64,000 nt of DNA from an unidentified eubacterium SCB49 (GTDB taxonomy: Bacteria > Bacteroidota > Bacteroidia > Flavobacteriales > Flavobacteriaceae): assembly GCA_000170815.1 (NCBI GenBank), contig ABCO01000004.1, positions 248,001 to 312,000 on the forward strand, read 5' to 3'. Below are positions 1-9,867 of the stretch, one piece after another. Positions within the stretch are counted from its first letter, which is position 1, and each line of letters opens with the position of its first letter. Both the position numbers and the translations under genes were made by a program. Under the pieces are notes generated by a model. It was given only the letters and a program-made list of their open reading frames with translations. It was not told the DNA's origin and did not search any database.

Positions 1-281
1 GTCTATATATTTTATAAAAAAACAAATCTCTTTAATTCTTAAATAACAATATAGATTAAGTTGATTTTTCTTCAGAAATGTACAAAGAATTTCATATTTG
101 AAGTTAACCTACAATTCATTAAATTCGCAACTCATAAATTTTTGTTAATCTCTGAAACAGGCTAAACTTTATATCGTCTTTAGCTTGTTATTTTTAACCA
201 AAGATTAACAACAAATACAACATAATTTCTACAAATTGCAATGTTGTAATACAGACATTTTTTTGATAAAATAAAGCGACT

Positions 282-1286
282 ATGGAACATTCAAATACGC
301 CATTAGATATTGGTGCATTAAACGAAAAAATAGAAAAAGAAAGTGCATTTATTGACATCCTTTCTCTTGAAATTAACAAGGTGATCGTAGGTCAAAAGCA
401 CATGGTAGAACGTCTACTTATAGGTCTTTTAGGACAAGGGCATATTTTACTAGAAGGTGTTCCTGGATTAGCAAAGACACTTGCGATTAACACCTTATCA
501 AAAGCAGTTCACGGTAGCTTTAGCCGTATTCAGTTTACACCAGATTTACTTCCAGCAGATGTTGTGGGAACGCTTATCTACAACATGAAAGTAAACGATT
601 TTAGCATAAAAAAAGGACCAATTTTTGCAAACTTTGTACTTGCAGATGAAATTAACCGTGCCCCTGCAAAGGTGCAATCTGCATTACTTGAGGCGATGCA
701 AGAAAAACAAGTAACCATTGGTGATACTACTTTTAAACTTGACAAGCCTTTTTTAGTAATGGCTACTCAAAACCCAGTGGAACAAGAAGGTACCTACCCT
801 TTACCAGAAGCTCAAATGGACCGTTTTATGTTAAAAACGGTAATTACTTATCCAAAAATAGAAGAAGAACAACTCATTATGCGCCAAAACCTTAAAGGTG
901 AATATGAGACTGTAAATCCTGTAGTGACGCTAGACCAAATTTTACGTGCACAAAAAGCAGTAAAAGAAGTTTACATGGATGAGAAGATAGAACGATACAT
1001 TCTAGACATCATTTTTGCAACACGTAATCCAGAACTATACAAACTTGAAGAAATTAAACCCCTAATTAACTACGGAGCTTCTCCTCGTGGAAGTATTAAC
1101 CTAGCAATGGCGGCAAAATGTTATGCATTTATTAAACGTAGAGGCTATGTAATACCAGAAGATGTTCGCGCCGTTGTACACGATGTATTGCGCCACCGTA
1201 TTGGGATTACCTATGAAGCAGAAGCAGAAAATATAACAAGTGAAGATCTTATAAATAAAATTGTAAACGTAATCGAAGTGCCATAA
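282..1286 (+). CDS. MoxR family AAA+ ATPase
   Basis: Cytoplasmic AAA+ ATPase of the MoxR family, thought to act as a chaperone that matures or remodels the von Willebrand factor A (VWA) proteins encoded beside it. Walker A is EGVPGLAKT (residues 58-66), Walker B FVLADE (118-123) and the sensor-1 strand ATQNP (161-165); the C-terminal third is the lid domain. The length (334 aa) is normal for the family. It is first in a same-strand series with DUF58, a membrane protein and batA-E, the standard flavobacterial aerotolerance order. The ATG at 282 starts just before the conserved N-terminus. The substrate is inferred from context. Confidence 0.95.
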   Translation: MEHSNTPLDIGALNEKIEKESAFIDILSLEINKVIVGQKHMVERLLIGLLGQGHILLEGVPGLAKTLAINTLSKAVHGSFSRIQFTPDLLPADVVGTLIYNMKVNDFSIKKGPIFANFVLADEINRAPAKVQSALLEAMQEKQVTIGDTTFKLDKPFLVMATQNPVEQEGTYPLPEAQMDRFMLKTVITYPKIEEEQLIMRQNLKGEYETVNPVVTLDQILRAQKAVKEVYMDEKIERYILDIIFATRNPELYKLEEIKPLINYGASPRGSINLAMAAKCYAFIKRRGYVIPEDVRAVVHDVLRHRIGITYEAEAENITSEDLINKIVNVIEVP

Positions 1287-1396
1287 TTGTAGGTAGCTTT
1301 CAAAACACATACAAGCTTGCTTATACATTACAAGGGCTTTTATATAGGATCACATTAAAATAATATCAAAAAATACTCCCCACTACCCGCTTAATA

Positions 1397-2262
1397 ATGA
1401 CCACAAAAGAACTCTTAAAAAAAGTACGAAAAATCGAAATCAAAACGCGCCGTTTGAGCGATCACGTTTTTGGTGGCGAATATCACAGTACCTTTAAAGG
1501 ACGTGGTATGACTTTTAGTGAGGTGCGTCAATATCAATTTGGTGATGACGTTCGTAACATAGACTGGAATGTAACAGCCCGAACTAATGAGCCACACATT
1601 AAAGTTTTTGAAGAAGAGCGCGACTCACCATGATGCTCATGGCAGACATTAGTGGATCAGAGTTTTTTGGTACAGACCAGCAGTTTAAAAGCGAAATCAT
1701 TACAGAAATTGCTGCCACCCTTGCCTTCTCTGCGACACAGAATAATGACAAGATTGGATTAATTCTTTTTAGTGATGAAGTCGAGTTATACATTCCACCT
1801 AAAAAAGGGAAGTTTCACGTACTTCGTATTATTAGAGAGCTTATAGAATTTAAACCTAAAAGCAAAAAAACAGACATTGCAAACGCACTAAAATATATGC
1901 GTAATGTCATGAAAAAGAAAGCCATCGTTTTTGTATTAAGTGATTTTATTGCAGACGACTATAAAGACACACTTAAAATTGCTGCAAACAAACACGACAT
2001 TACAGGCATTAGAATATACGATGCAAAAGAAGAAAACATCCCAAATCTTGGAATGGTACAGATGGAAGATGAAGAAACAGGCGAATTAATACTAGTAAAC
2101 ACAGGATCAAAAGCGGTACGTAAAAATTACAATGCGTATTATAGAGAGCGCGTAGATTACTTTCAAGAATCATTTTTAAAAAGCGGTGCAGGCTCATTTG
2201 ATTGCCGTGTAGACGAAAGTTATGTAAAAAAATTGTTAGGCTATTTTAAAAGACGAGGATAA
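1397..2262 (+). pseudogene. DUF58 domain protein, interrupted by an apparent 1-nt deletion
   Basis: DUF58 proteins accompany MoxR ATPases and carry a degenerate VWA-like fold. The reading frame is split. Codons from 1397 give the conserved N-terminus through the NIDWNVTART motif and the acidic EEER stretch, then end at TGA 1631-1633. The rest of the family (MMLMADISGSEFFG onwards) continues in another frame from ATG 1630 to the stop at 2262. Adding one base near 1623 restores EEER-D/E-L-T-MMLM and one protein of about 288 residues, the usual length. The stop and the downstream ATG overlap as ATGA, so some reinitiation is conceivable. No slippery heptamer is visible, so programmed shifting is unlikely. 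It is either a real mutation or a sequencing error. Confidence 0.85.
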
Positions 2263-3905
2263 TGATTGCAGATAGGAGATTAACAATACTAGATTTTAAA
2301 TTGACCACAATAAGCAAAAGGTTTTTGATTGGTTTTTTATGTCTTTTTACGACTGCTGTTTCTTTTGCCCAAGTACAAGCTACAATAGACACCACATCCA
2401 TAAAAATTGGTGAAGAGCTTACCTACACCATGACCATTGAAGCAGACACAACAGACCTTGTCGTGTTTCCAGAAGGACAACAGTTTTTACCAATGGAGGT
2501 AATCGAGTCTTATAAACTAGATACTATTCTTGACGATTATCGCTATCGTTTTATTAAAAAATACGGCTTAACGCAGTTTGATTCTGGAAGCTATAAAATA
2601 CCTGCTCAACGTGTTATTGTTAACAACAAACAGTTTACAACAGATACGATGACCGTTGAAGTTCGTGATGTTGTGGTAGACACTACCCAACAAAAAATGT
2701 TTCAGATCAAAGATAAAATTGAAGTAGACTCGCCTCCTTTCGATTTTATAAAGCTATTACTTTGGTTGTTAGCTATTCTGGTATTAATTGGAATTGTTGC
2801 TTTTATTTTCTTCCGAAGAAAAAAACTACGTGAAGCAAAAGAAGAAGATTTACCACCTTATGAAGAAGCAATCTCTGCCTTACACAAACTAGATGACTCT
2901 CAGTTATTAATTCAAAATAAAAGTAAAGAATACTATTCTGTACTTACAGAGATTGTAAAAAAGTACCTTGATCGCGAAGTAGATGACACGGCTTTAGAAA
3001 GCACCACAGATGAACTTATAGACCGATTAAAAGCTCATAAAAATTTAGGTAATTTTGACTTTGATCCTAATATGATTAAAGATCTAGAATTAGTGCTGAA
3101 ACGTGCCGATCTTGTAAAATTTGCCAAAATGCAACAAGCATCTGGGCAACTAGAAGCAGATAGAAAAACCCTAGAGCTTATAATTAATGATACGCACGAA
3201 GCAATACCAGAACCTACAGAAGAAGAACTGTTAGAAAACGAGCGTTACAAAGAAGCACAACGTAAAAAGAAAGTACGTAAAATTTGGATGATCACCACTG
3301 GATCTGTAATTATTGCCGTGATTTTAGCCATTGCAATTGGTATAGCAATCTATGGTTATAGTGCAACACGCGATTTTGTCTTCGGAAACGATATGCGTGA
3401 ATTACAAGAAGATAGATGGGTACGTAGTGAATACGGAATCCCTACCGTTATCGTAGAAACACCAGAAGTACTAGTGCGTGTAGAAATGGATCAAGTAGAA
3501 CAGGCTGTAAAATCTAGTGACGCATTTGCTTATGGTAGCCTAGAAGACGATTTATACATAATGATAAACACCATTCAATATAATGGTGAAGAAAAAATAG
3601 AACCTGACACTGCTATTGAAGCTGGTTTAAACAAAATAGAACAAGGCGGTGCTTCAAACTTTATTGTGAAAAAAGAAGACTTCGAAACCCCTAACGGGAT
3701 TGGTGGTGTTAGAGCTTCTGGTTCATTTAACATTAAAAAAGGAAATGGCTTTAGAGAACAAGAATATCAATATGTGGTATTTGGACAACCAGGAGCCCTG
3801 CAACAAATAGTGATTGTAAACAACAAGCAAAACTTGTATGCAAAACAAATAGTAGAAAGAATTATTAATAGTCTAGAGATAGAATTAACGCAAGGAGAAA
3901 AATAA
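2262..3905 (+). CDS. Bat-operon membrane protein of unknown function (DUF4381-like middle)
   Basis: A 547-residue membrane protein between DUF58 and batA. Hydrophobic segments lie at about 20-36 (signal anchor or signal peptide), 163-185 and 345-368. They separate a probable periplasmic beta-rich N-terminal domain, a helical acidic and basic cytoplasmic stretch (about 190-340) resembling DUF4381, and a C-terminal outer domain. It overlaps the DUF58 stop by one base and the batA start by one base, so it is translationally coupled to both. Proteins of this layout occupy this slot in other Flavobacteriaceae. Its biochemical role is unknown; I infer a part in the Bat membrane complex. Confidence 0.8.
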   Translation: MIADRRLTILDFKLTTISKRFLIGFLCLFTTAVSFAQVQATIDTTSIKIGEELTYTMTIEADTTDLVVFPEGQQFLPMEVIESYKLDTILDDYRYRFIKKYGLTQFDSGSYKIPAQRVIVNNKQFTTDTMTVEVRDVVVDTTQQKMFQIKDKIEVDSPPFDFIKLLLWLLAILVLIGIVAFIFFRRKKLREAKEEDLPPYEEAISALHKLDDSQLLIQNKSKEYYSVLTEIVKKYLDREVDDTALESTTDELIDRLKAHKNLGNFDFDPNMIKDLELVLKRADLVKFAKMQQASGQLEADRKTLELIINDTHEAIPEPTEEELLENERYKEAQRKKKVRKIWMITTGSVIIAVILAIAIGIAIYGYSATRDFVFGNDMRELQEDRWVRSEYGIPTVIVETPEVLVRVEMDQVEQAVKSSDAFAYGSLEDDLYIMINTIQYNGEEKIEPDTAIEAGLNKIEQGGASNFIVKKEDFETPNGIGGVRASGSFNIKKGNGFREQEYQYVVFGQPGALQQIVIVNNKQNLYAKQIVERIINSLEIELTQGEK

Positions 3906-4909
3906 TGTTTAGCACCTTTGAGTTTGTAAATCCAGAATATTTTTGGCTGTTTTTATTACTGCCATTGCTACTGCTATGGTATTTTTTTAAAGGAAAGCAA
4001 CAAACTGCTGCCCTTAAAATATCGAGTATTAAAGGCTTTAAAACAAAGAAAAATTGGTTGGCAAAACTACGCCCTCTTTTATTTGTTTTACGCTTACTTG
4101 CCTTATCTGCAATAATTGTTGCACTGGCAAGGCCGCGTTTTGTTGACGAATCTACACGTGTAAAATCTACAAAAGGAATCGACATCGTGATGGCGATAGA
4201 TGTTTCGGCAAGTATGTTGGCACGAGATTTAAAACCAGACCGTTTACAAGCTTTAAAACAAGTAGCGGCACGCTTTATAAATGGAAGACCCAATGACCGT
4301 ATTGGTCTTGTAGAATATGCTGGAGAAAGCTACACCAAGACTCCCTTAACGAGTGATAAAACAGTGGTCTTATCGTCATTAAATAGCATAGAATACAATA
4401 GTATAATTGAAGGAGGAACCGCCATAGGAATGGGACTCGCTACTGCTGTAAACAGACTAAAAGAAAGCACGGCAAAAAGCAAAGTGATTATCCTATTAAC
4501 AGATGGAGAAAACAACAGCGGTTTTATTGACCCAAAAATTGCTAGCGAGCTTGCAGTAGAGTTTGGTATAAAAGTGTACACCATTGGTTTAGGTACAAAC
4601 GGAATGGCCTCATCGCCAATAGGTATTTTACCTAATGGCCGTTTTCAATACGGAAATCAGCCTGTAAAAATAGACGAAACACTATTAAAAGAAATAGCAA
4701 AAACAACAGGAGGACAATACTTTAGAGCAACGAGTAACACCAAGCTTAACGAGATCTACGAAGAGATTAACAAATTAGAAAAAACAGACATAGAAGAGTT
4801 TAAATATACTAGCTATGAAGAGCAATTTAGACCTTGGGCAATCTTAGGTTTATGTCTTTTAGGAATAGAATTGTTATTACGATTTACAGTTTTTAGAAGT
4901 TTTGTTTAA
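3905..4909 (+). CDS. batA: BatA, membrane-anchored VWA protein
   Basis: Aerotolerance-type VWA protein. Two N-terminal membrane helices (about 10-28 and 57-76) precede a VWA domain with the metal-ion-dependent adhesion site DVSAS (residues 99-103) and a later TDGENN strand. A C-terminal helix (about 310-330) anchors the end, so the VWA domain faces one side of the inner membrane. Length (334 aa) fits BatA. It is paired with batB 18 bp downstream, and the MoxR ATPase at 282 is the probable partner chaperone. In Bacteroides the bat genes were linked to oxygen tolerance; the molecular mechanism remains uncertain. Confidence 0.92.
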   Translation: MFSTFEFVNPEYFWLFLLLPLLLLWYFFKGKQQTAALKISSIKGFKTKKNWLAKLRPLLFVLRLLALSAIIVALARPRFVDESTRVKSTKGIDIVMAIDVSASMLARDLKPDRLQALKQVAARFINGRPNDRIGLVEYAGESYTKTPLTSDKTVVLSSLNSIEYNSIIEGGTAIGMGLATAVNRLKESTAKSKVIILLTDGENNSGFIDPKIASELAVEFGIKVYTIGLGTNGMASSPIGILPNGRFQYGNQPVKIDETLLKEIAKTTGGQYFRATSNTKLNEIYEEINKLEKTDIEEFKYTSYEEQFRPWAILGLCLLGIELLLRFTVFRSFV

Positions 4910-4927
4910 ACAAAATGTAAGTAAAAA

Positions 4928-5965
4928 ATGAATTACGAACAACCCATATACTTTTACATCCTACTGGCAATACCAGTGGTGCTGCTCTTGTTTTTTGCCG
5001 TGCAAATATGGAGACGTCGAACACAGAAAAAATTTGCGAATAATTCACTTTTAGCTCGATTAAGCCCATATAGTTCACGATTAAAAGGACTTTTAAAAAT
5101 ACTTGTTTTATGTCTTGCAATTGCCTGCTTAGCCATAGCCCTTGTTAACCCAAAAATAGGAACAAAACTAGAAACCGTTAAACGCGAAGGAGTAGATGTT
5201 GTCTTTGCTTTAGATGTTTCTAAAAGTATGTTAGCCGAAGATATTGCACCCAACAGGCTTGAAAAATCTAAGCAATTAATCACACAAATTGTAAATGAAC
5301 TAGGAGGTGATCGTGTGGGTATTATTGGGTATGCCGGTAGCGCATTTCCGCAGGTACCAATCACTACAGATTTTGCTTCTACCAAGTTGTTCTTAAATTC
5401 GATGGACACAGATATGGTTTCATCTCAAGGAACAGCCATTAGCGAAGCCGTACAAATGTCTACCACATATTTTGATGACGAAGAACAAAAAAACAGAGTG
5501 TTATTTGTAATTAGTGATGGAGAAGATCACGAAGGTAATTTTGAATCTGCCATCGAAAACGCTACAGAAAACGGAATTAAAGTATATGCCATAGGCGTAG
5601 GAACAGAAAAAGGTGGACCTATACCTATAAAACGTAATGGTGTTTTACAATCTTACAAGCGTGACCAAGACAATCAACAAGTTATAACACGCCTTGGAGA
5701 GCCTACATTACAAGCAATTGCAGACGAAGGAAACGGAAAATACATTAATGGAACAAACACACAAGCTGTAGTAGATGAGGTAAAAGCCATCTTAAACGGA
5801 ATGGACAAAAAAGAATTTGAAGCCAAACAATTTACCGATTTTAAAGATCAATTTCAATGGTTTTTAGCGGGGGCATTATTTTTGCTAATACTAGATGTAT
5901 TGCTATTAGACCGCAAAACCAAATGGATTAATAAGCTAAATTTGTTTAACGAAAAGAGCGCATAA
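4928..5965 (+). CDS. batB: BatB, membrane-anchored VWA protein
   Basis: Second VWA protein of the Bat operon, homologous to BatA. N-terminal helices lie at about 8-27 and 56-74, the MIDAS motif is DVSKS (96-100) with a later SDGEDH strand, and a C-terminal helix sits at about 318-336. The insert around residues 220-250, just before the end of the VWA domain, matches the longer BatB form. It ends one base before the batC start at 5967, so the pair is tightly coupled. BatA and BatB probably form a membrane complex with the TPR proteins BatC and BatE; that is family inference. Confidence 0.92.
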   Translation: MNYEQPIYFYILLAIPVVLLLFFAVQIWRRRTQKKFANNSLLARLSPYSSRLKGLLKILVLCLAIACLAIALVNPKIGTKLETVKREGVDVVFALDVSKSMLAEDIAPNRLEKSKQLITQIVNELGGDRVGIIGYAGSAFPQVPITTDFASTKLFLNSMDTDMVSSQGTAISEAVQMSTTYFDDEEQKNRVLFVISDGEDHEGNFESAIENATENGIKVYAIGVGTEKGGPIPIKRNGVLQSYKRDQDNQQVITRLGEPTLQAIADEGNGKYINGTNTQAVVDEVKAILNGMDKKEFEAKQFTDFKDQFQWFLAGALFLLILDVLLLDRKTKWINKLNLFNEKSA

Positions 5966-5966
5966 G

Positions 5967-6857
5967 ATGAGAAAACAAACATCCATTTTATTTCAGAAAT
6001 ATCTCGGGTTCTTACTTGTGATATGTGTTGTAACGCTTAGCTTTGGCCAAGAAGAAGCAACTGCATTAGCAGAAGAAGAACAAAGAGAAGCCGCACGTTT
6101 ATTAAGCGACGCAAGTTTACAATTGGAGAAAAATAACTTTGCCGTTGCAGAAGCACAATACAGAGAAGCCATCGATTTAAATCAGAAAAGCGACGTAGGT
6201 AAATTTAACCTCGGAAATGCTTATTATGACAATGAGATGAACGAAACCGCTATGCATCGATACAAACAAGCGGCAAAAATAGCGACAGATAAGTCGTCAA
6301 AACATAAAGCATTTCATAATCTAGGTAACACTTATATGAATGAAAAGATGTATACTGAGGCTGTAGATGCCTATAAAAATGCATTGCGTAATAATCCTTC
6401 AGATGACGAAACGAGATACAACCTAGCACTTGCAAAAGAACTGTTAGAAAAGAATCCGCCACCTCCTACTCCAGATAAAAATGGAGATGATCAAGACCAA
6501 GATCAAAAGGAAAACGAAGACAAAAAAGATCAAGATAATCAGGATAACAAAGATGAAGGCGACAATAAAGACGACCAGAATCAAGATAAAAATGAGGATC
6601 AAGATGATGGCGATAAAAAAGAGGACAAAAAAGACGGCGAAGATGAAAAGGACAAAGGGAAACCTGATGAGCCTAAGGATAACAAAGAAGGTGAAGACAA
6701 AAAGCCACAACAACAGCAACCTACTCCTGGAAAATTATCTCCTCAGCAGGTAAAAAGCTTGCTAGAGGCTATGAACAATGAAGAAAAGAAAGTGCAAGAC
6801 AAAGTAAATGCTAAAAAAGAGCAAGGCGTAAAAGTAAAAACTGAAAAAGATTGGTAA
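5967..6857 (+). CDS. batC: BatC, TPR protein with a highly charged tail
   Basis: Begins with a signal peptide or anchor (about residues 1-27), then TPR-type helical repeats (about 35-160). After a proline stretch near 162-168 comes a low-complexity D/K/E/N/Q-rich region (about 170-250). The C-terminus (about 255-296) is a conserved basic helix. The acidic and basic bias of the middle is so strong that it opens spurious frames on both strands. It lies between batB and batD with short gaps (1 bp and 9 bp). TPRs suggest a scaffold for the BatA/BatB VWA domains in the periplasm; no enzymatic motif is present. Confidence 0.88.
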   Translation: MRKQTSILFQKYLGFLLVICVVTLSFGQEEATALAEEEQREAARLLSDASLQLEKNNFAVAEAQYREAIDLNQKSDVGKFNLGNAYYDNEMNETAMHRYKQAAKIATDKSSKHKAFHNLGNTYMNEKMYTEAVDAYKNALRNNPSDDETRYNLALAKELLEKNPPPPTPDKNGDDQDQDQKENEDKKDQDNQDNKDEGDNKDDQNQDKNEDQDDGDKKEDKKDGEDEKDKGKPDEPKDNKEGEDKKPQQQQPTPGKLSPQQVKSLLEAMNNEEKKVQDKVNAKKEQGVKVKTEKDW

Positions 6858-6866
6858 GGTTATAAA

Positions 6867-8636
6867 ATGAAAGTGAAGTCTTTATTTATATTATTTTTTA
6901 TAAGTATCTGTAGTATTGCTATGCAAGCTCAGGACGTTAATTTTGAAGCTAAAGTAAGTAAGAAAAAGCTTGGCATCAATGAACGTCTACGAGTAGATTT
7001 TGCTATGAATCAAGATGGTGATAATTTTACACCACCAAGTTTTGATGGATTTTTAGTAGTAGGAGGCCCTAATCAATCTATTAGCAATTCTTATATAAAC
7101 GGAAAACGCAGTTACTCAAAAACATATTCATATTTTCTTTCTCCTCAAAAAATGGGGAAGATAAACATAGGTACTGCCTCTATATTAATAAATGGCCAGA
7201 CCTATACTTCAGAGCCTGTAACAGTTCAAATTACAAAAGAAACAGTTAACCCTCTTGACGGAAGCAATCCAGATTATGTGGCTAATGCAGCTGTACATCT
7301 TGTAGCAGAAATATCTGACAGTAACCCTTTTTTAAACGAAGCCATAACTGTAGTATATAAACTATATGTATCTAAAGATGTTAGTATAACAAGTGCTTGG
7401 CAAGAAGTAAACTCACCTAAATATGAAGACTTCTGGAGTCAGAATCTTGATGCGCGTGGAAACTATAAAGTATATAATGGTAAATATCAAGGTGAAGATT
7501 ATCGCTATGTAATTTTAAGAAGTACCGTTCTTTATCCTCAAAAAACGGGCGAATTAGATATAGCGCCTCTTACCTTGAGTGTTCCTATAGACGTCCCTAG
7601 CAATAGAAGAGACTTTTTTGGGCGACAAATACCTACACGTGTAAATAAGACCATTTCGGCAGGAAAAAGAACCATTAAAGTACGTCCTCTTCCTTTACAA
7701 AACAGACCTGACGACTTTACAGATGCCGTAGGTGATTTTACTTTGTATATGGATACAAATAAAAAACAACTTAATGCAAATGAGTCTCTTGAACTTGATG
7801 TTAAGATTACAGGAACAGGAAATTTAAAACTCATGGGACTTCCTAAAGTAAATTTACCTAGCAGTCTAGAAGTTTACGAGCCTGAACGTGATAACAACAT
7901 AAAAGTAACAGCAAATGGTATGCAGGGAACTATTTCGGAAAAGTACACCGTTATCCCTCAATTTAAAGGTCAATACCCTATTCGACCTATCACGTTTTCA
8001 TATTTTGATCCTAGTACAGAAACTTACAAAACATTAAGTTCAGAAGAGTTGATAATAGATGTTCCTGAAGGGCCTTCTAATAATGATGATGTTGCAATTA
8101 ATGAAAATAACAATGCTACAAATTCAATTAACAATCAATTTAAAAATATTAAACTAAGTGCAAATTTAGAACCAGTAGCAAAAGAACATTTCTTTAAATC
8201 TACACTCTTCTGGTCATTAGTTGGAGGTCCGTTTTTATTAATTCCTTTATTTTTATTAGCAGGAAGAGCAAGAGAGAGACGTTTAGCAGATGTAGATGGA
8301 AACAGGCTTAGAAATGCTAATAAACTTGCTAAGAAGTTTTTAGGATCAGCAAAAAAGAATCTCGGAAACAAAGAAACTTTTTACGAATCAATGGAGCTTG
8401 CGCTTCACAACTACCTAAAGGCAAAACTTAATATCGAAACTACTGAAATGTCTAAAGAACGTATTGCATTTTTATTAACAGCGCAAAACGTAAAAGAAAC
8501 AACAGTATTAGAATTCAATTCACTGCTTAAAAGTTGTGAATTTGCACGATATACACCATCGACTTCAGTGAAGATGAAAGAAGATTTTGACAATGCCGTT
8601 CGTATTATTGCTACTATAGATAAAGAAATTAAATAA
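6867..8636 (+). CDS. batD: BatD, oxygen-tolerance-type protein
   Basis: A 589-residue secreted and membrane-anchored protein with the BatD architecture. It has a signal peptide (about 1-21), a long beta-rich periplasmic region (about 22-440) made of repeated immunoglobulin-like segments, one membrane helix near 449-467, and a short cytoplasmic helical tail. The gene overlaps the batE start by one base (8636). BatD usually follows BatC in this operon, as here. It is thought to assemble with BatA-C at the inner membrane; no catalytic motif is visible. Confidence 0.9.
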   Translation: MKVKSLFILFFISICSIAMQAQDVNFEAKVSKKKLGINERLRVDFAMNQDGDNFTPPSFDGFLVVGGPNQSISNSYINGKRSYSKTYSYFLSPQKMGKINIGTASILINGQTYTSEPVTVQITKETVNPLDGSNPDYVANAAVHLVAEISDSNPFLNEAITVVYKLYVSKDVSITSAWQEVNSPKYEDFWSQNLDARGNYKVYNGKYQGEDYRYVILRSTVLYPQKTGELDIAPLTLSVPIDVPSNRRDFFGRQIPTRVNKTISAGKRTIKVRPLPLQNRPDDFTDAVGDFTLYMDTNKKQLNANESLELDVKITGTGNLKLMGLPKVNLPSSLEVYEPERDNNIKVTANGMQGTISEKYTVIPQFKGQYPIRPITFSYFDPSTETYKTLSSEELIIDVPEGPSNNDDVAINENNNATNSINNQFKNIKLSANLEPVAKEHFFKSTLFWSLVGGPFLLIPLFLLAGRARERRLADVDGNRLRNANKLAKKFLGSAKKNLGNKETFYESMELALHNYLKAKLNIETTEMSKERIAFLLTAQNVKETTVLEFNSLLKSCEFARYTPSTSVKMKEDFDNAVRIIATIDKEIK

Positions 8637-9415
8637 TGGAGTTTTTAACTAGACATACTCGTACTTTAGTTTTATTTATTTCACTGTTATTGGGAAGTAT
8701 TGGTGTTTCAGAAGCACAAAAAAATAACGCCTTATTTGACCAAGGAACCAAACATTATGCAGCTGGACAATACCAGCAGGCAATCGATTCTTGGAAGCTC
8801 ATTGAAAAAACTGATAATGAAAGCGCAGCATTATACTACAATCTTGCTAATGCCTATTATAGATTAAACAAGGTAGCACCTAGTATCTATTATTACGAAA
8901 AGGCTTTACAATTAGCACCTAATGATTCTGATATAAAAAACAATCTCGGTTTTGCCGAAAATGCTCGTGTAGACGCTATACAAACGCTACCAAAAACCTT
9001 TATAGCAAAGATGTATGAGCGCTTATACGCTATTGCCACTTTTGAGACTTGGGCAAAAACGACTGTAGCTCTAGCATTAATTAGTGTGCTTTGTTTTTTA
9101 ATCTATTATTTTGTTGAAGGAAGCGGAAAAAAACGTGTTTTCTTAATCACCTCTATTGCTGGATTTATTTTGCTTTTTGTAACCTTAGCGCTTGCTTATT
9201 CTACATACAACAATGTAAACAAAGATACTCCCGCTATAATTTTTGCCGAAAGCGTATCGGTTAAAAAAGAAGCGAACCTTGGCAGTGAAACAAACTTTGA
9301 ATTGCATGAAGGCACTAAAGTAAACCTACTAGAAACAGAAGGTGACTGGGGTCGTATTATAATTGCAAATGGCAAAGAAGGCTGGTTACCCATAGAAACG
9401 TTAAAGACTTTGTAA
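8636..9415 (+). CDS. batE: BatE, TPR and SH3-like protein
   Basis: Last gene of the Bat operon. A signal peptide (about 1-27) is followed by two or three TPRs (about 30-115), two adjacent membrane helices (about 140-160 and 168-190), and a C-terminal SH3-like domain with the pattern EGTKVNLLETEGDW and GWLPI. This TPR-TM-TM-SH3 order is typical of BatE in Bacteroidota. The SH3 part could bind cell-wall or protein ligands on the periplasmic side. Whether the operon ends here is not certain, because the next frame starts only 56 bp downstream. Confidence 0.88.
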   Translation: MEFLTRHTRTLVLFISLLLGSIGVSEAQKNNALFDQGTKHYAAGQYQQAIDSWKLIEKTDNESAALYYNLANAYYRLNKVAPSIYYYEKALQLAPNDSDIKNNLGFAENARVDAIQTLPKTFIAKMYERLYAIATFETWAKTTVALALISVLCFLIYYFVEGSGKKRVFLITSIAGFILLFVTLALAYSTYNNVNKDTPAIIFAESVSVKKEANLGSETNFELHEGTKVNLLETEGDWGRIIIANGKEGWLPIETLKTL

Positions 9416-9471
9416 AAAAGTGGCTACAATGAAGAATAAGTGTATTTTTACCATTATCTGAAAACTTATTC

Positions 9472-9777
9472 TTGAAGACTTTTTTCCATATATTATTTTT
9501 AATCTCTATCTCAATAGCTATCATGGGACCTGCTGTTGTAGACCTTATAGATTGTGATTTTTCAATAAATTTAGTAGAAAATTTAGACGAAGAAGAACAC
9601 AAAAATGCTGGTAAGAAAGTTATAAAAAAGTTAGAGCTTATCCACCCTCAGTTTAAAACTGGCGTATTTGGTATTTCATATATAAAAAATAATTTCACCC
9701 CTTTCTATAGTGCTCACTATGAAAGCCTTTCACACGAAATTATCCTACCACCCCCAGAATACGGAATTCTTTCATAG
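9472..9777 (+). CDS. Small secreted or membrane protein beside the carbonic anhydrase
   Basis: A 101-residue protein of unknown function starting at TTG 9472. The N-terminus (MKTFFHILFLISISIAIMG) is a clear hydrophobic signal or anchor segment. The rest is soluble, with no recognised motif, and ends in a proline-rich PPPEYGIL tail. Small proteins like this often precede beta-carbonic anhydrase and SulP genes in Flavobacteriaceae, to my recollection. It could be an accessory to the transporter downstream, but this is only context. The TTG start is chosen because it begins exactly at the basic start of the signal segment. Confidence 0.6.
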   Translation: MKTFFHILFLISISIAIMGPAVVDLIDCDFSINLVENLDEEEHKNAGKKVIKKLELIHPQFKTGVFGISYIKNNFTPFYSAHYESLSHEIILPPPEYGILS

Positions 9778-9867
9778 AATAACTCCACAAATTTTTACAC
9801 ACTTTTTTTTAGCTATCTTTTTGTTTTTTTACAAAAGGGTCGCTCTATAATTATAATATATACCATA

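Noticed and set aside
1..281. Possible genes or promoters before moxR
   Set aside because: The AT-rich 281 bp hold no believable ORF and no exact TAnnTTTG element at a suitable distance, so I make no call.
4954..5409. A 151-codon minus-strand frame within batB and a similar one over the batA start (3865-4293)
   Set aside because: Both are antisense to conserved VWA genes, with no promoter or RBS of their own.
6444..6753. Long frames on both strands within batC
   Set aside because: They arise from the low-complexity Asp/Lys/Glu codon run of BatC and have no protein-like composition.
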